From: Pseudomonas sp. GV085
GTDB taxonomy: Bacteria; Pseudomonadota; Gammaproteobacteria; Pseudomonadales; Pseudomonadaceae
Direction of reading: 5' to 3'
DNA length: 64,000 nucleotides
Assembly (NCBI RefSeq): GCF_003050925.1
Contig: NZ_QAOV01000003.1
Coordinates: 310,001-374,000 of the forward strand
Shown: positions 47,458-55,243 of the stretch, piece by piece
Position numbering within the stretch: position 1 is the stretch's first letter
Layout: each line of letters opens with the position of its first letter
The notes under the pieces: model-generated
What the model was told of the DNA's origin: nothing
Database searches by the model: none
Seen by the model: the letters and a program-made list of their open reading frames with translations, nothing else
Program-made: the position numbers and the translations under genes

Positions 47458-47733
47458 TGCTATGGCCGACTCAACACATTTTCAACGTCTTGCACCCACC
47501 TCGGGCATCCCCGCCTACAGCGCCCTTTCGCGGTGCGCGCTAACGAGTTTTTTCATCGTTCGCATCCACATATTTCCTCATTTTCCTAATCCCGCCCTTG
47601 GGCCAACATCGATCTCGCCAGCCCGCCCAATGCTGCCCGCCGAAGGGTCCCCAAGAGACCACAGGTTGCAGCCGATTCAGGGCTCGCCGTACTGCCCATG
47701 ACAAAACCAAATCAACAGCTTTGGGAGTGCTCC
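47458..47733. promoter_or_regulatory. Upstream region of the ABC transporter genes
   Basis: About 275 bases without a recognisable gene. It contains pyrimidine-rich tracts (ACGAGTTTTTTCATCG, and ATTTCCTCATTTTCC) but no clear sigma-70 or sigma-54 consensus that I can defend. It should contain the promoter of the three-gene ABC operon. Confidence 0.3.
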
Positions 47734-48720
47734 ATGATCAAGTCCTTGCTTACCCGCGTTGCCCATCCACTGGCGGTCACCGCCATCGCCGCGACGGTCG
47801 CCACCAGCGCCCAGGCCGGCACCCTGTCCATCGGTCATACCACCTGGGTCGGCTACGGCACCCTGTACCTGGCCCAGGACCTTGGCTACTTCAAGGAAAA
47901 CGGTTTGACCGTCGAGTTGCCGGTGGTCGAGGAAGCGGCGATGTACATGGCCGCACAGGCTTCCGGCGAGTTGTCCGGCTCGGCGTCGACCATCGACGAG
48001 GTGCTCAAGTACCGTCCGCAATTCTGCTTCAAGGCCGTGGCCGCGCTGGACGACAGCCATGGTGGCGACGGCGTGCTGGTCGGCAAGGACGTCAAGAGCC
48101 TGCAGGAACTCAAGGGCAAGGCCGTTGCGGTCAACGAAGGTTCGACCTCGCAGTTCTGGCTGTCGTATCTGCTGAAAAAACACGGTATGAGCATGAGCGA
48201 CATCACCGTGCAGAACATGACGGCCGACGACGCCGCCACCGCGTTCATCGCCGGTCGCGTACCGGCCGCCGTGACCTGGGAACCGCACCTGTCGATGGTT
48301 CGCGACAAGCAGCAGGGCAAGGTGCTGATCGACAGCAGCAGCACGCCGGGGGTGATCGTCGACGTGGTCGCACTGAACTGCACGGTCATCGAAAAGCAGC
48401 CGGAAGACGTCAAGGCACTGGTGGCCGGTTTGTATAAAGCCGTGCAGTACACCAAGGATCATCCACAGGAAGCCTACAAAATCATGGCCAAGGGCGTTGG
48501 CGGTTACCTGGCCGATCCGAAGGCGCTGGAAGCCGCCGCCCAGGGCGTGCGCTTCTACGATCAGGCCATGAGCGAAAAACTCCTGGGTGCGCCGGGCAAA
48601 CCGGGTGACAGCGCGCCGCTGATCAAGCTGGCCAACGAGACCGCCAGCGAGCTGCAAGGCAAGCCCTACAACGTCAGCAATGACGACCTGATCGACAACC
48701 GCTTCGTCACCCCGCTCTAG
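47734..48720 (+). CDS. NitT/TauT-type ABC transporter substrate-binding protein
   Basis: Periplasmic binding protein for a small molecule of unknown identity. The start at 47734 has GGGAG upstream and gives 328 residues. The signal peptide MIKSLLTRVAHPLAVTAIAA ends near AQAG. The mature domain opens with LSIGHTTWVGYGTLYLAQDLGYF, the pattern of the taurine/nitrate/thiamine-precursor (NMT1/SsuA) family, with AGRVPAAVTWEPHLSMV later. The permease follows after eight bases. Substrates in this family include sulfonates, pyrimidines and amines; the upstream aminotransferase and dehydrogenase favour an amine, which is inference. Confidence 0.87.
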   Translation: MIKSLLTRVAHPLAVTAIAATVATSAQAGTLSIGHTTWVGYGTLYLAQDLGYFKENGLTVELPVVEEAAMYMAAQASGELSGSASTIDEVLKYRPQFCFKAVAALDDSHGGDGVLVGKDVKSLQELKGKAVAVNEGSTSQFWLSYLLKKHGMSMSDITVQNMTADDAATAFIAGRVPAAVTWEPHLSMVRDKQQGKVLIDSSSTPGVIVDVVALNCTVIEKQPEDVKALVAGLYKAVQYTKDHPQEAYKIMAKGVGGYLADPKALEAAAQGVRFYDQAMSEKLLGAPGKPGDSAPLIKLANETASELQGKPYNVSNDDLIDNRFVTPL

Positions 48721-48728
48721 GAGGCTGC

Positions 48729-49532
48729 ATGTTCAAGCGCAATTCATGGCTGAGCCGCTGCATCACGCCCAAGACCGGTCTGCCGGTCTCGGTGATCTGG
48801 AGCGCGAGCGGTCTTGCCTGGGTGCTGTTGGTCGGCCTGTGGGCCGGCTTGTCCTACGGTGGCGTGGTGCCGGGCATGTTCCTGCCGACGCCGGGTGCGG
48901 TGGTCGAGGCCGCCGTGCGCCTCGGTCGCGACGGCACTCTCGGCCAGCATGTGTGGGCCAGCGTCGAAGTGGTGATGGTCGGCTTCATCGTGTCGTCCCT
49001 GGTGGCAGTGCCGCTGGGACTGTTGATGGGCAGCTTCCGCATCGTCCAGGCCTTTCTTGAGCCGCTGGTGAATTTCATTCGTTACCTGCCGGTGACCTCG
49101 TTCGTGCCGCTGTTCATCCTGTGGATTGGCATCGGTCTGGAGCAACGGGTGTCGGTGATCATTTTCGGCGTGTTCTTCCAGCAACTGGTGATGATCGCGG
49201 ACGTGTCCAAAGGCATCTCCAAGGATCTGATCAACGCCTCTTACACCCTCGGTTCCAATCGCCGCGATGCGGTGCTGCACGTGATCGCCCCGGCTTCCCT
49301 GCCGGGCGTGCTCGACACCCTGCGCGTGACCATGGGCTGGGCCTGGACTTACCTGGTGGTGGCTGAACTGGTCGCCGCTTCCAGTGGCCTGGGTTACCTG
49401 AGCCTCAAGGCCATGCGTGGCTTCCAGGTGGATGTGATTTTCCTCGCCATCGCGATCATCGGCCTGCTGGGCCTGGTCACCGATCAGCTGTTCCGTTTCC
49501 TACGCCTGAGGATTACCGCATGGGCTCAGTAA
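48729..49532 (+). CDS. ABC transporter permease (NitT/TauT type)
   Basis: Inner-membrane permease of 267 residues with about six helices. The BPD_transp_1 cytoplasmic coupling (EAA-type) loop is read as INASYTLGSNRRDAVLHVIAPASLPGVLDTLR. It starts MFKRNSWLSR with AGGAGGC upstream at 48719-48725. It overlaps the ATPase gene by 13 bases, implying coupled translation of the importer. Confidence 0.9.
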   Translation: MFKRNSWLSRCITPKTGLPVSVIWSASGLAWVLLVGLWAGLSYGGVVPGMFLPTPGAVVEAAVRLGRDGTLGQHVWASVEVVMVGFIVSSLVAVPLGLLMGSFRIVQAFLEPLVNFIRYLPVTSFVPLFILWIGIGLEQRVSVIIFGVFFQQLVMIADVSKGISKDLINASYTLGSNRRDAVLHVIAPASLPGVLDTLRVTMGWAWTYLVVAELVAASSGLGYLSLKAMRGFQVDVIFLAIAIIGLLGLVTDQLFRFLRLRITAWAQ

Positions 49533-50353
49533 CTGCCGCCACTCATCGTTTTGTCGCCCCTCAGGCTGCCCCGGTGAACGCGCCTCGGCTGCAGGTGGAC
49601 AAGGTCAGCCTGCGTTACAAGAAACCCGATGGCGGCACGTTCACCGCGTTGGAGGAGGTGTCGTTCGAAGTGCCGGACCAGCAATTTGCGGTACTGGTGG
49701 GGCCTTCGGGTTGCGGCAAGTCGAGTCTGCTGTACCTCACCGCCGGCCTGGCCGAACCGACCTCGGGCGAGATTTACGTCGGCGGCCAGCAGGTGGAAGG
49801 CCCCGGTGCGGATCGCGGCATGGTGTTCCAGAGCTACACGCTGTTCCCGTGGCTGACGGTGCGCCAGAACGTCGAGTTCGGCCTCAAGCGGCGCGGCATG
49901 CCAGCGGCGCAACGCAAGGACATCGTCGATTACTACGTCAATGAGGTGGGCCTGAGCGGCTTTGCCGACAACTACGCCAAGCAGCTGTCCGGCGGGATGA
50001 TGCAGCGCGTCGCCATTGCCCGCGCGCTGGCCAATGACCCGCAGATCCTGCTGATGGACGAGCCCTTCGGCGCCCTCGACAGCCAGACGCGCCTGCAAAT
50101 GCAGCAGTTGTTGTTGCGGGTGTGGGGCAACAGCAAGAAGACGGTGTTGTTCGTGACCCACGACATTGACGAGGCGATCCTGCTCGGCGACCGGGTCTAC
50201 GTCATGGGCGCCAGACCGGGGCGGATCAAGCAGATTCTGGACGTGCCGATCGAGCGTCCGCGCAACCTGGACATGGTCATGGAGCGCTCGTTCATCGAGA
50301 TGAAGCGCGAGATCTTCGGGCTGCTGCATGACGATCTGGAGGAGGTGCATTAA
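49520..50353 (+). CDS. ABC transporter ATP-binding protein (NitT/TauT type)
   Basis: Energises the importer. The 277 residues contain Walker A GPSGCGKSSLLYL, the Q-loop in GMVFQSYTLFPWLTV, signature LSGGMMQRVAIARALA, Walker B ILLMDEPFGALDS and the H-loop LFVTHDIDEAIL. The N-terminal 30 residues precede the ABC domain. The start at 49520 lies inside the permease gene. It is the last gene of the operon; a REP-type repeat follows 25 bases after the stop. Confidence 0.93.
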   Translation: MGSVTAATHRFVAPQAAPVNAPRLQVDKVSLRYKKPDGGTFTALEEVSFEVPDQQFAVLVGPSGCGKSSLLYLTAGLAEPTSGEIYVGGQQVEGPGADRGMVFQSYTLFPWLTVRQNVEFGLKRRGMPAAQRKDIVDYYVNEVGLSGFADNYAKQLSGGMMQRVAIARALANDPQILLMDEPFGALDSQTRLQMQQLLLRVWGNSKKTVLFVTHDIDEAILLGDRVYVMGARPGRIKQILDVPIERPRNLDMVMERSFIEMKREIFGLLHDDLEEVH

Positions 50354-50378
50354 TCCCGATTCCAGCCCGTGCACCATC

Positions 50379-50471
50379 CCTGTGGGAGCGAGCCTGCTCG
50401 CGAAGGCGTAGTGTCAGTCAATATTGATCTGTCTGACACACCGCAATCGCGAGCAGGCTCGCTCCCACAGG
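50379..50471. repeat. REP-type inverted repeat pair, GAGCGAGCCTGCTCGCG class
   Basis: Perfect 24-base arms at 50379-50402 and 50448-50471. It lies between convergent genes (ABC ATPase and the EEP-family hydrolase). The same arm sequence, in the opposite order, occurs at 62407-62499. Confidence 0.9.
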
Positions 50472-50496
50472 TTTTGCATCTGACTTGAGTGAGGTG

Positions 50497-51576
50497 CTAC
50501 GGCGCAGCCGGCAACAGGAACCGGGCAATCACCGGCAAGTGATCGGAGATGCGCAACGTATCGTCCTGCCGCACCATCGCCTCGACCCGTTTGATCCGCG
50601 GGCTGTAGAACAGGTAGTCGACGGTCCGGTCCGGGCCGTTCAGCCCGGGATCGTTCGGGTAATGGGTCAGCCAGCGTTCGCGGCCGATACCACTGGCTTC
50701 GTTGTTGGTCGGGATCATCGGGTACTTGTCCCACAGGATGTGCAACGGACTGTCGACGGAGTAGGGCGTGCGTTGCGCATCGGGCAGGCGTCGATACTGG
50801 CCAAGCGGCAACAGGTTGAAATCCCCGCCGATCAGCCACGGCGTGCCACGGCTTTCGAATTTATCGAGAGTCCTGGCCACGGCGGTCACCTGGTTTTGCG
50901 AGGTATTGTCGGCTTGGGTCGCACGCTCCAGATGGGTATTGAACACCGCCAACTGCCCGCCATCACTCAACGGCAAGTAGCTCACCAGCAAAGCGTTTTT
51001 GGGTTTGAACTGGCGGCTGAGCGAATTGCCCGAGGTGATGGGCAGTTGCAGGCGTTCGGCATGTTCGATCTGGTAACGGCTCAGCGTCGCCAGTTGCCGT
51101 CCGACACTGCCGAAGATATGCGGGTTCGGCACGAAGTCGGCCTTCCAGTCGAAGGCGCTGGTGCCACAGGGATACAAGTCGGCGAGCCGTTCTTGCAGCA
51201 GTTTGAGCTGGTGCTGGTAATCGCTGGCCTTGGCGCCGTCGTCCAGTTCCTGCAACAGCACGATGTCCGGTTGTTCGTCGCGAATCACCCGCGCCACTTC
51301 GTCGAGGCTGAAAGCCATGTCCTCCGCTGTGGGACGTTCGTCGGTACCGGCGGCCAGGTCATTCCAGAACACGTAGCGCTTGCCGGCCAGGTACTGGACG
51401 TTCCAGGTCATCACCTTCAGCGCCTGCCCCGGAACCAGGGAGGGGGCCTGGGCGCTGCAACTGACTGGCAATACTTCTTTGGCGTCGGGGCGCCAGGTCA
51501 GGCTGTAGGTCATCGCGGTGATCAGGCCGGTCACGATCAGCAGGCCCAGCAGGGTGTAGCGCAGTAGACGGGTCAT
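50497..51576 (-). CDS. Membrane-anchored endonuclease/exonuclease/phosphatase family protein
   Basis: EEP-superfamily phosphodiesterase fold; substrates in the family range from nucleic acids to phospholipids, and none can be assigned here. The ATG at 51576 (MTRLLRYTLLGLLIVTGLI) gives 359 residues with one N-terminal transmembrane segment, so the catalytic domain is likely periplasmic. Motifs: MTWNVQYLAG, the metal-binding glutamate in VLLQELDD, FNTHLERATQ, GGDFNLLPLGQY and the C-terminal SDHLPVIARF. The upstream in-frame ATG at 51615 is less likely. Confidence 0.85.
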   Translation of the reverse strand: MTRLLRYTLLGLLIVTGLITAMTYSLTWRPDAKEVLPVSCSAQAPSLVPGQALKVMTWNVQYLAGKRYVFWNDLAAGTDERPTAEDMAFSLDEVARVIRDEQPDIVLLQELDDGAKASDYQHQLKLLQERLADLYPCGTSAFDWKADFVPNPHIFGSVGRQLATLSRYQIEHAERLQLPITSGNSLSRQFKPKNALLVSYLPLSDGGQLAVFNTHLERATQADNTSQNQVTAVARTLDKFESRGTPWLIGGDFNLLPLGQYRRLPDAQRTPYSVDSPLHILWDKYPMIPTNNEASGIGRERWLTHYPNDPGLNGPDRTVDYLFYSPRIKRVEAMVRQDDTLRISDHLPVIARFLLPAAP

Positions 51577-51642
51577 GGCTCGGCTTATTAGCGTTACAGG
51601 ATTGTTCCCGAGCATACCCGAGAGCGATGGTCGCGCCCAAGA

Positions 51643-52317
51643 TCAGAGCGAGCTGTCATTTCTCTCAGGCAACGGGTTGATCAGCATGAACAACCGGAAC
51701 AGCACCACGCTGGTAAACAGCTGCAGGAAACTGTGGGCGCTGTCGATCAGCAGCGAGATCACCGGGTTTTGCGGTTCCGGATACGCCGCCAGAGTGGCCC
51801 CCTTGAGCAGCCACAACGGTCCCATCACACACAGAATGCACAGCAGAATGCGCAGGAAGTGACCGCTGGTCAGGCGCAGGCTTTCCTTCATGGCCGCCAG
51901 CGGCGCCAGGCCGCGCAACACCAGCAGGTATTCGCCAAACGCCAGGGTCACCATCAGGTAGATGCCCGGCAGGAAATACAGCGACAGGCCCAGCAGAATC
52001 AGCACGGTATTGAGCGCCGTCAGCAGGGCGAAGCGCGGCCACAGGCTCGCCGCCATCGTCAGCAGGTCGCGGTTGCGCGGCGACTCGCCTCGGCTGCGGG
52101 CGTCGAGAAACAGAATCAGCGCGGCGGTGTACAGCGGGTACACCAGCAGGCCGACGATCACGCTGATGCCGGGGAAACTGTCCGGCTCCGTGGAGTGATC
52201 GACCACTTGTTGCAGCAGCGCCTCAAGCATCACCAGCGGCAGGCACAGCTGCACGATCTGGCCCAGATTGCGCTTGAAGAAATACAGGGAGTCACGCAGG
52301 ACATCTAACGGATTCAT
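51643..52317 (-). CDS. YciC family membrane protein
   Basis: Inner-membrane protein of 224 residues with about five or six helices (for example ISVIVGLLVYPLYTAALILF and FALLTALNTVLILLGLSLYFLPG). It matches the YciC/UPF0259 family, of unknown function, through SLYFFKRNLGQIVQL at the start and the central FLPGIYLMVTLAFGEYLLVL. It is divergent from the DUF2076 gene; the 179-base gap carries a palindrome. Confidence 0.83.
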   Translation of the reverse strand: MNPLDVLRDSLYFFKRNLGQIVQLCLPLVMLEALLQQVVDHSTEPDSFPGISVIVGLLVYPLYTAALILFLDARSRGESPRNRDLLTMAASLWPRFALLTALNTVLILLGLSLYFLPGIYLMVTLAFGEYLLVLRGLAPLAAMKESLRLTSGHFLRILLCILCVMGPLWLLKGATLAAYPEPQNPVISLLIDSAHSFLQLFTSVVLFRLFMLINPLPERNDSSL

Positions 52318-52404
52318 CAGTGGGTATCGCAGGTTGGAAGCAGTGGCTCACTTTAACCGATGAAGTACTCGGGGACGCAAACGTAAACGTTCGGTAAAGG
52401 TCAT

Positions 52405-52421
52405 TGAAACATCTTGTTTCA
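52405..52421. promoter_or_regulatory. Palindrome in the yciC/DUF2076 divergent region
   Basis: TGAAACA-TCT-TGTTTCA, a perfect 7-bp dyad with a 3-base centre. It lies 76 bases before the DUF2076 start and 88 bases before the yciC-like start. It could be a regulator binding site or a hairpin; the regulator is unknown. Confidence 0.4.
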
Positions 52422-52496
52422 GCCTCCATTAAGGTCGAGCACCTTATCCTCAGTGGAAAAGGGCAACGATTTCCCCCGGCAATCTACGAGGTCGCC

Positions 52497-53279
52497 ATGA
52501 ACAGCGAAGAACAAACCCTGATCGATGGACTGTTTTCCCGGCTGCAACAGGCCGAAACGGACTCAGCCCCGCGCGACGCCCAGGCCGAGGCGCGGATCAA
52601 GGAACACCTGACGCGCCAGCCGGCGGCAGGTTATTTCATGACCCAGGCGATTCTGGTGCAAGAGGCGGCGATCAAGAGCCTCGATGAACAGAACAGGCAA
52701 CTGACCGGGCAAGTCCAGCAGTTGCAGGCCGAACTGCAACAGGCCAAGGCTCAGGCAACCCCGGCTCCGGCTCCGGGTAGCGGTGGCTTTTTGTCGAGCA
52801 TCTTTGGCGGCGGCTCTCGTGAGCCACAACCCGCGCCAACCCAGAGCGCATCGTCGTCGAGCGGTGGCTGGCGTGAGCCGGGACGCTCGTCGTTCGGTGC
52901 GCAACCACCACAGCAGAATTTCGGCGCGCCGCCGCAAAACTTTCCACAGCAGGGCTATGCACCGCAGCAACAGGCTCCGGCAGCGGCCGGCAGCAGTTTC
53001 CTCGGTGGAGCGCTGAAAACCGCGGCCGGCGTGGCGGGTGGCGTGATGCTGGCACAAGGCATCAGCAGCCTGTTCCATCACAATCAGCAACCGGAAGTCG
53101 TCGAAGTCATCAAGGAAGAGCCGGCCCAGGTCAACGACCAGGGAAACAATGGCTGGGGCGATGACCAGCGCGTGGCCGGTAACGATTCCTGGAGCAACGA
53201 TCAGGGCGGGTTCAGCGACGCTGATTACAGCGATGACAACTCATCGCTCTTCGGCGGCGACGACGATTCCTTCGTCTGA
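52497..53279 (+). CDS. DUF2076 family protein
   Basis: Product of 260 residues from the ATG at 52497 (MNSEEQTLIDGLFSRLQQAE); ACGAGG lies just upstream. It matches DUF2076 by its helical N-terminus with DSAPRDAQAEARIKE and QAILVQEAAIKSLDEQNRQL, a short coiled coil, a glycine/serine/proline/glutamine-rich middle, a hydrophobic glycine-rich segment SSFLGGALKTAAGVAGGVML (about residues 186-205) and an acidic tail rich in Asp/Asn/Gly. The function is unknown; related proteins carry similar GGxxxG segments and may associate with membranes or vesicles. Confidence 0.83.
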   Translation: MNSEEQTLIDGLFSRLQQAETDSAPRDAQAEARIKEHLTRQPAAGYFMTQAILVQEAAIKSLDEQNRQLTGQVQQLQAELQQAKAQATPAPAPGSGGFLSSIFGGGSREPQPAPTQSASSSSGGWREPGRSSFGAQPPQQNFGAPPQNFPQQGYAPQQQAPAAAGSSFLGGALKTAAGVAGGVMLAQGISSLFHHNQQPEVVEVIKEEPAQVNDQGNNGWGDDQRVAGNDSWSNDQGGFSDADYSDDNSSLFGGDDDSFV

Positions 53280-53283
53280 CCCA

Positions 53284-53317
53284 TATGTGGCGAGGGAGCA
53301 AGTTCCCTCGCCACATA
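53284..53317. repeat. Short REP-type hairpin, GGCGAGGGA class
   Basis: A 14-bp perfect stem (53284-53297 with 53304-53317) and a 6-base loop, five bases after the DUF2076 stop. It is a single compact hairpin rather than a spaced pair. It resembles the arms at 26433 and may protect or end the DUF2076 mRNA. Confidence 0.85.
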
Positions 53318-53403
53318 GCCGATTATTCGCGGAACAATCCTTCGGGCTGGCATACTGGGCGACCTTTCGGGCCTGGTGCCTGATTCAGCCTTGAGGAAAG
53401 CCG

Positions 53404-53883
53404 GTGAAAAAAATCGCAGTGTTCGCCGATGTCCAGAACCTCTACTACACCGTGCGTCAGGCTTATGGTTGCCACTTCAACTACGCCGCACTGTGGGCTG
53501 ACATCAGCAAACAGGGCGAGATCGTCGAGGCCTACGCCTACGCCATCGATCGCGGTGACAGTAAACAGCAGCAGTTTCAGCAGATCCTGCGCAACCTCGG
53601 TTTCACCGTAAAGCTCAAGCCGTACATCCAGCGCAGCGATGGTTCGGCCAAGGGCGACTGGGACGTGGGCATTACTCTCGACATCATGGATGCCGCCGAC
53701 CATGTCGATGAAATCGTCCTGGCCTCCGGCGACGGTGATTTCGACATGCTGCTCGAACGCATCATCAGCAAACACGGGGTACAGGCGGTGGCCTACGGTG
53801 TACCGGGCCTGACCGCCAACTCGTTGATCCGCGCCGCCAGCCGTTACGTGCCAATCGAAGGCGCGTTGTTGCTCAAGAATTGA
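53404..53883 (+). CDS. NYN domain protein (LabA/DUF88-like PIN-type nuclease)
   Basis: Predicted cytosolic metal-dependent ribonuclease-like protein, 159 residues. The acidic residues of the NYN fold are visible: D9 in VFADVQNLYYTV, the pair in KGDWDVGITLDIM, and the cluster ASGDGDFDMLLERI. The C-terminal VAYGVPGLTANSLIRAASRYVPI matches the LabA-like group. It starts GTGAAAAAAATCG-adjacent at ATG-equivalent GTG 53404 (MKKIAVFADV), after GAGGAAAGCC. It is followed after 22 bases by a DEDDh exonuclease gene, suggesting a shared role in nucleic-acid turnover. Confidence 0.88.
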   Translation: MKKIAVFADVQNLYYTVRQAYGCHFNYAALWADISKQGEIVEAYAYAIDRGDSKQQQFQQILRNLGFTVKLKPYIQRSDGSAKGDWDVGITLDIMDAADHVDEIVLASGDGDFDMLLERIISKHGVQAVAYGVPGLTANSLIRAASRYVPIEGALLLKN

Positions 53884-53905
53884 TTTTTACGGAGTTGAAC
53901 CAGGT

Positions 53906-54517
53906 TTGGAACGCATAGCAGTCATCGACTTTGAAACCACCGGGATCTCCCCGAGCAGCAGCTGCCGGGCCACGGAAATCGCCGTGGTGATCCTTGAACA
54001 GGGGCGCATCGTCGAGCGTTACCAAAGCCTGATGAACGCCGGCGTGCGCGTCCCGGCCTTCATCGAGCAACTCACCGGCATCAGCAACGCCATGCTGCGC
54101 AGCGCGCCGTCGGCGGAGCAGGTGATGAACGAAGTGAATGAGTTCGTCGGCTGCACCCCGTTGCTCGCGCACAATGCCGCGTTCGACCAGAAGTTCTGGG
54201 ACTTCGAACTGGGGCGGATCAAACGCACCCGCTTGCAGAACTTTGCCTGCTCGCTGCTGCTGGCCCGCCGGCTGATGCCCGCCGCGCCGAACCACAAACT
54301 CGGCACCCTGACCACGTTCGCCAACCTGCCCCACACCGGCAAGGCGCACCGGGCCATGGCCGATGCCGAGATGGCGGCTAACCTGACGGCGCACTTGGCC
54401 GAAGAGTTGCGCCAGAAGCATGGTCTGCGCGAGCTGTCCCATGACTTGCTGTGCAAGTTGCAGAAGGTCCCTGCGGCGAAAGTGGGCGAGCATCTCAAGC
54501 GCTATCGCGGGTTCTGA
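53906..54517 (+). CDS. DnaQ-like (DEDDh) 3'-5' exonuclease
   Basis: 203-residue exonuclease of the DnaQ/PolC-epsilon type. ExoI motif VIDFETTGISP near residue 6, ExoII in LLAHNAAFDQKFWDFEL, ExoIII with histidine and aspartate in HRAMADAEMAANL. The start is a TTG at 53906 (MERIAVIDFETTG), with GGAG 11 bases upstream; no ATG fits. It is too short to be replicative DnaQ and lacks other domains, so a stand-alone proofreading-like or RNA/DNA trimming enzyme is likely. It pairs with the NYN gene upstream. Confidence 0.88.
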   Translation: MERIAVIDFETTGISPSSSCRATEIAVVILEQGRIVERYQSLMNAGVRVPAFIEQLTGISNAMLRSAPSAEQVMNEVNEFVGCTPLLAHNAAFDQKFWDFELGRIKRTRLQNFACSLLLARRLMPAAPNHKLGTLTTFANLPHTGKAHRAMADAEMAANLTAHLAEELRQKHGLRELSHDLLCKLQKVPAAKVGEHLKRYRGF

Positions 54518-54532
54518 AAACACCGCCTACCC

Positions 54533-54636
54533 CCTGTAGGAGCGAGCCTGCTCGCGATGAGCCCGAGATCAGTGCGGGGTGTCAGGTTTCCCGCGTTATC
54601 GTTGGCGACCATCGCGAGCAGGCTCGCTCCTACAGG
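54533..54636. repeat. REP-type inverted repeat pair whose right arm contains an Lrp gene's stop codon
   Basis: Perfect 27-base arms at 54533-54559 and 54610-54636 (CCTGTAGGAGCGAGCCTGCT core). On the minus strand the right arm begins CCTGTAGG and its TAG (54632-54630) ends the Lrp gene. It lies between convergent genes. Confidence 0.92.
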
Positions 54637-55079
54637 TTGCCTTCGATATGCCCCAGCGGCACCCGCTTCTCGATGGCGCTGGACAGCACAATCGAGGTCT
54701 TGCTGAACCCGAACGTGGCAATCCGGTTGATCAGCTCTTCCAGTTCCGGCATCGAGCCCACAGCCGCTTGCATGATCACGCACGGGTCGCCGGTCACCCG
54801 ATGGCATTCGGTCAATTGCGGGATTTTGATCAGGTCGTCGTAGGCTTTCTGGTTGCCGTGCTGGTTCAGGCGCAGTTCGATCACGCACTGGATCGGCAGG
54901 CCAAGCTTGGCCATGTCGACCTTCGCCTGATAACCGGTGATCACACCGCTGGCTTCCAGCTTGGCCACGCGCTCGGCCACGGCCGGGGCGGACAGGTTGA
55001 CCTTGCGCGCCAGGTCGGCGTAGGACGCGCGACCGTTTTCCAGCAGGGCGCTGAGCAGCATGCGGTCGTATTTGTCCAT
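54630..55079 (-). CDS. Lrp/AsnC family transcriptional regulator
   Basis: 149-residue regulator with the AsnC-type helix-turn-helix (LLSALLENGRASYADLARKV then LSAPAVAERVAKLEASGVI) and a RAM domain (LTECHRVTGDPCVIMQAAVGSMPELEELI). It starts MDKYDRMLLSALL. It is divergent from a YedA-type exporter with clear palindromes in the shared 164-base region, so it probably senses an amino acid and controls that exporter and itself. The last two codons and the stop lie in a REP-type repeat. Confidence 0.92.
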   Translation of the reverse strand: MDKYDRMLLSALLENGRASYADLARKVNLSAPAVAERVAKLEASGVITGYQAKVDMAKLGLPIQCVIELRLNQHGNQKAYDDLIKIPQLTECHRVTGDPCVIMQAAVGSMPELEELINRIATFGFSKTSIVLSSAIEKRVPLGHIEGNL

Positions 55080-55109
55080 GGAACGGCTCCTGAAAATGAC
55101 TGACTTTCG

Positions 55110-55167
55110 AAAACACGGTTTATCGCAAAAAACTCCGTGTTTTGAAAAGTGTACCGGTACGATAAAC
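55110..55167. promoter_or_regulatory. Overlapping palindromes in the lrp/yedA divergent region
   Basis: AAAACACGG (55110-55118) pairs with CCGTGTTTT (55135-55143). GTTTATCG (55118-55125) pairs with CGATAAAC (55160-55167). GTACCGGTAC (55151-55160) is a perfect 10-base palindrome. The three interlock in under 60 bases, as expected for multi-site binding by an Lrp octamer. Confidence 0.6.
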
Positions 55168-55243
55168 AGGTTTTGTAACTTATTTTCCGTCGTTGGCCTT
55201 TCTAGAATAGCCGTTCACTTGTCTTGCCTGCGAGCTGCTCCCC

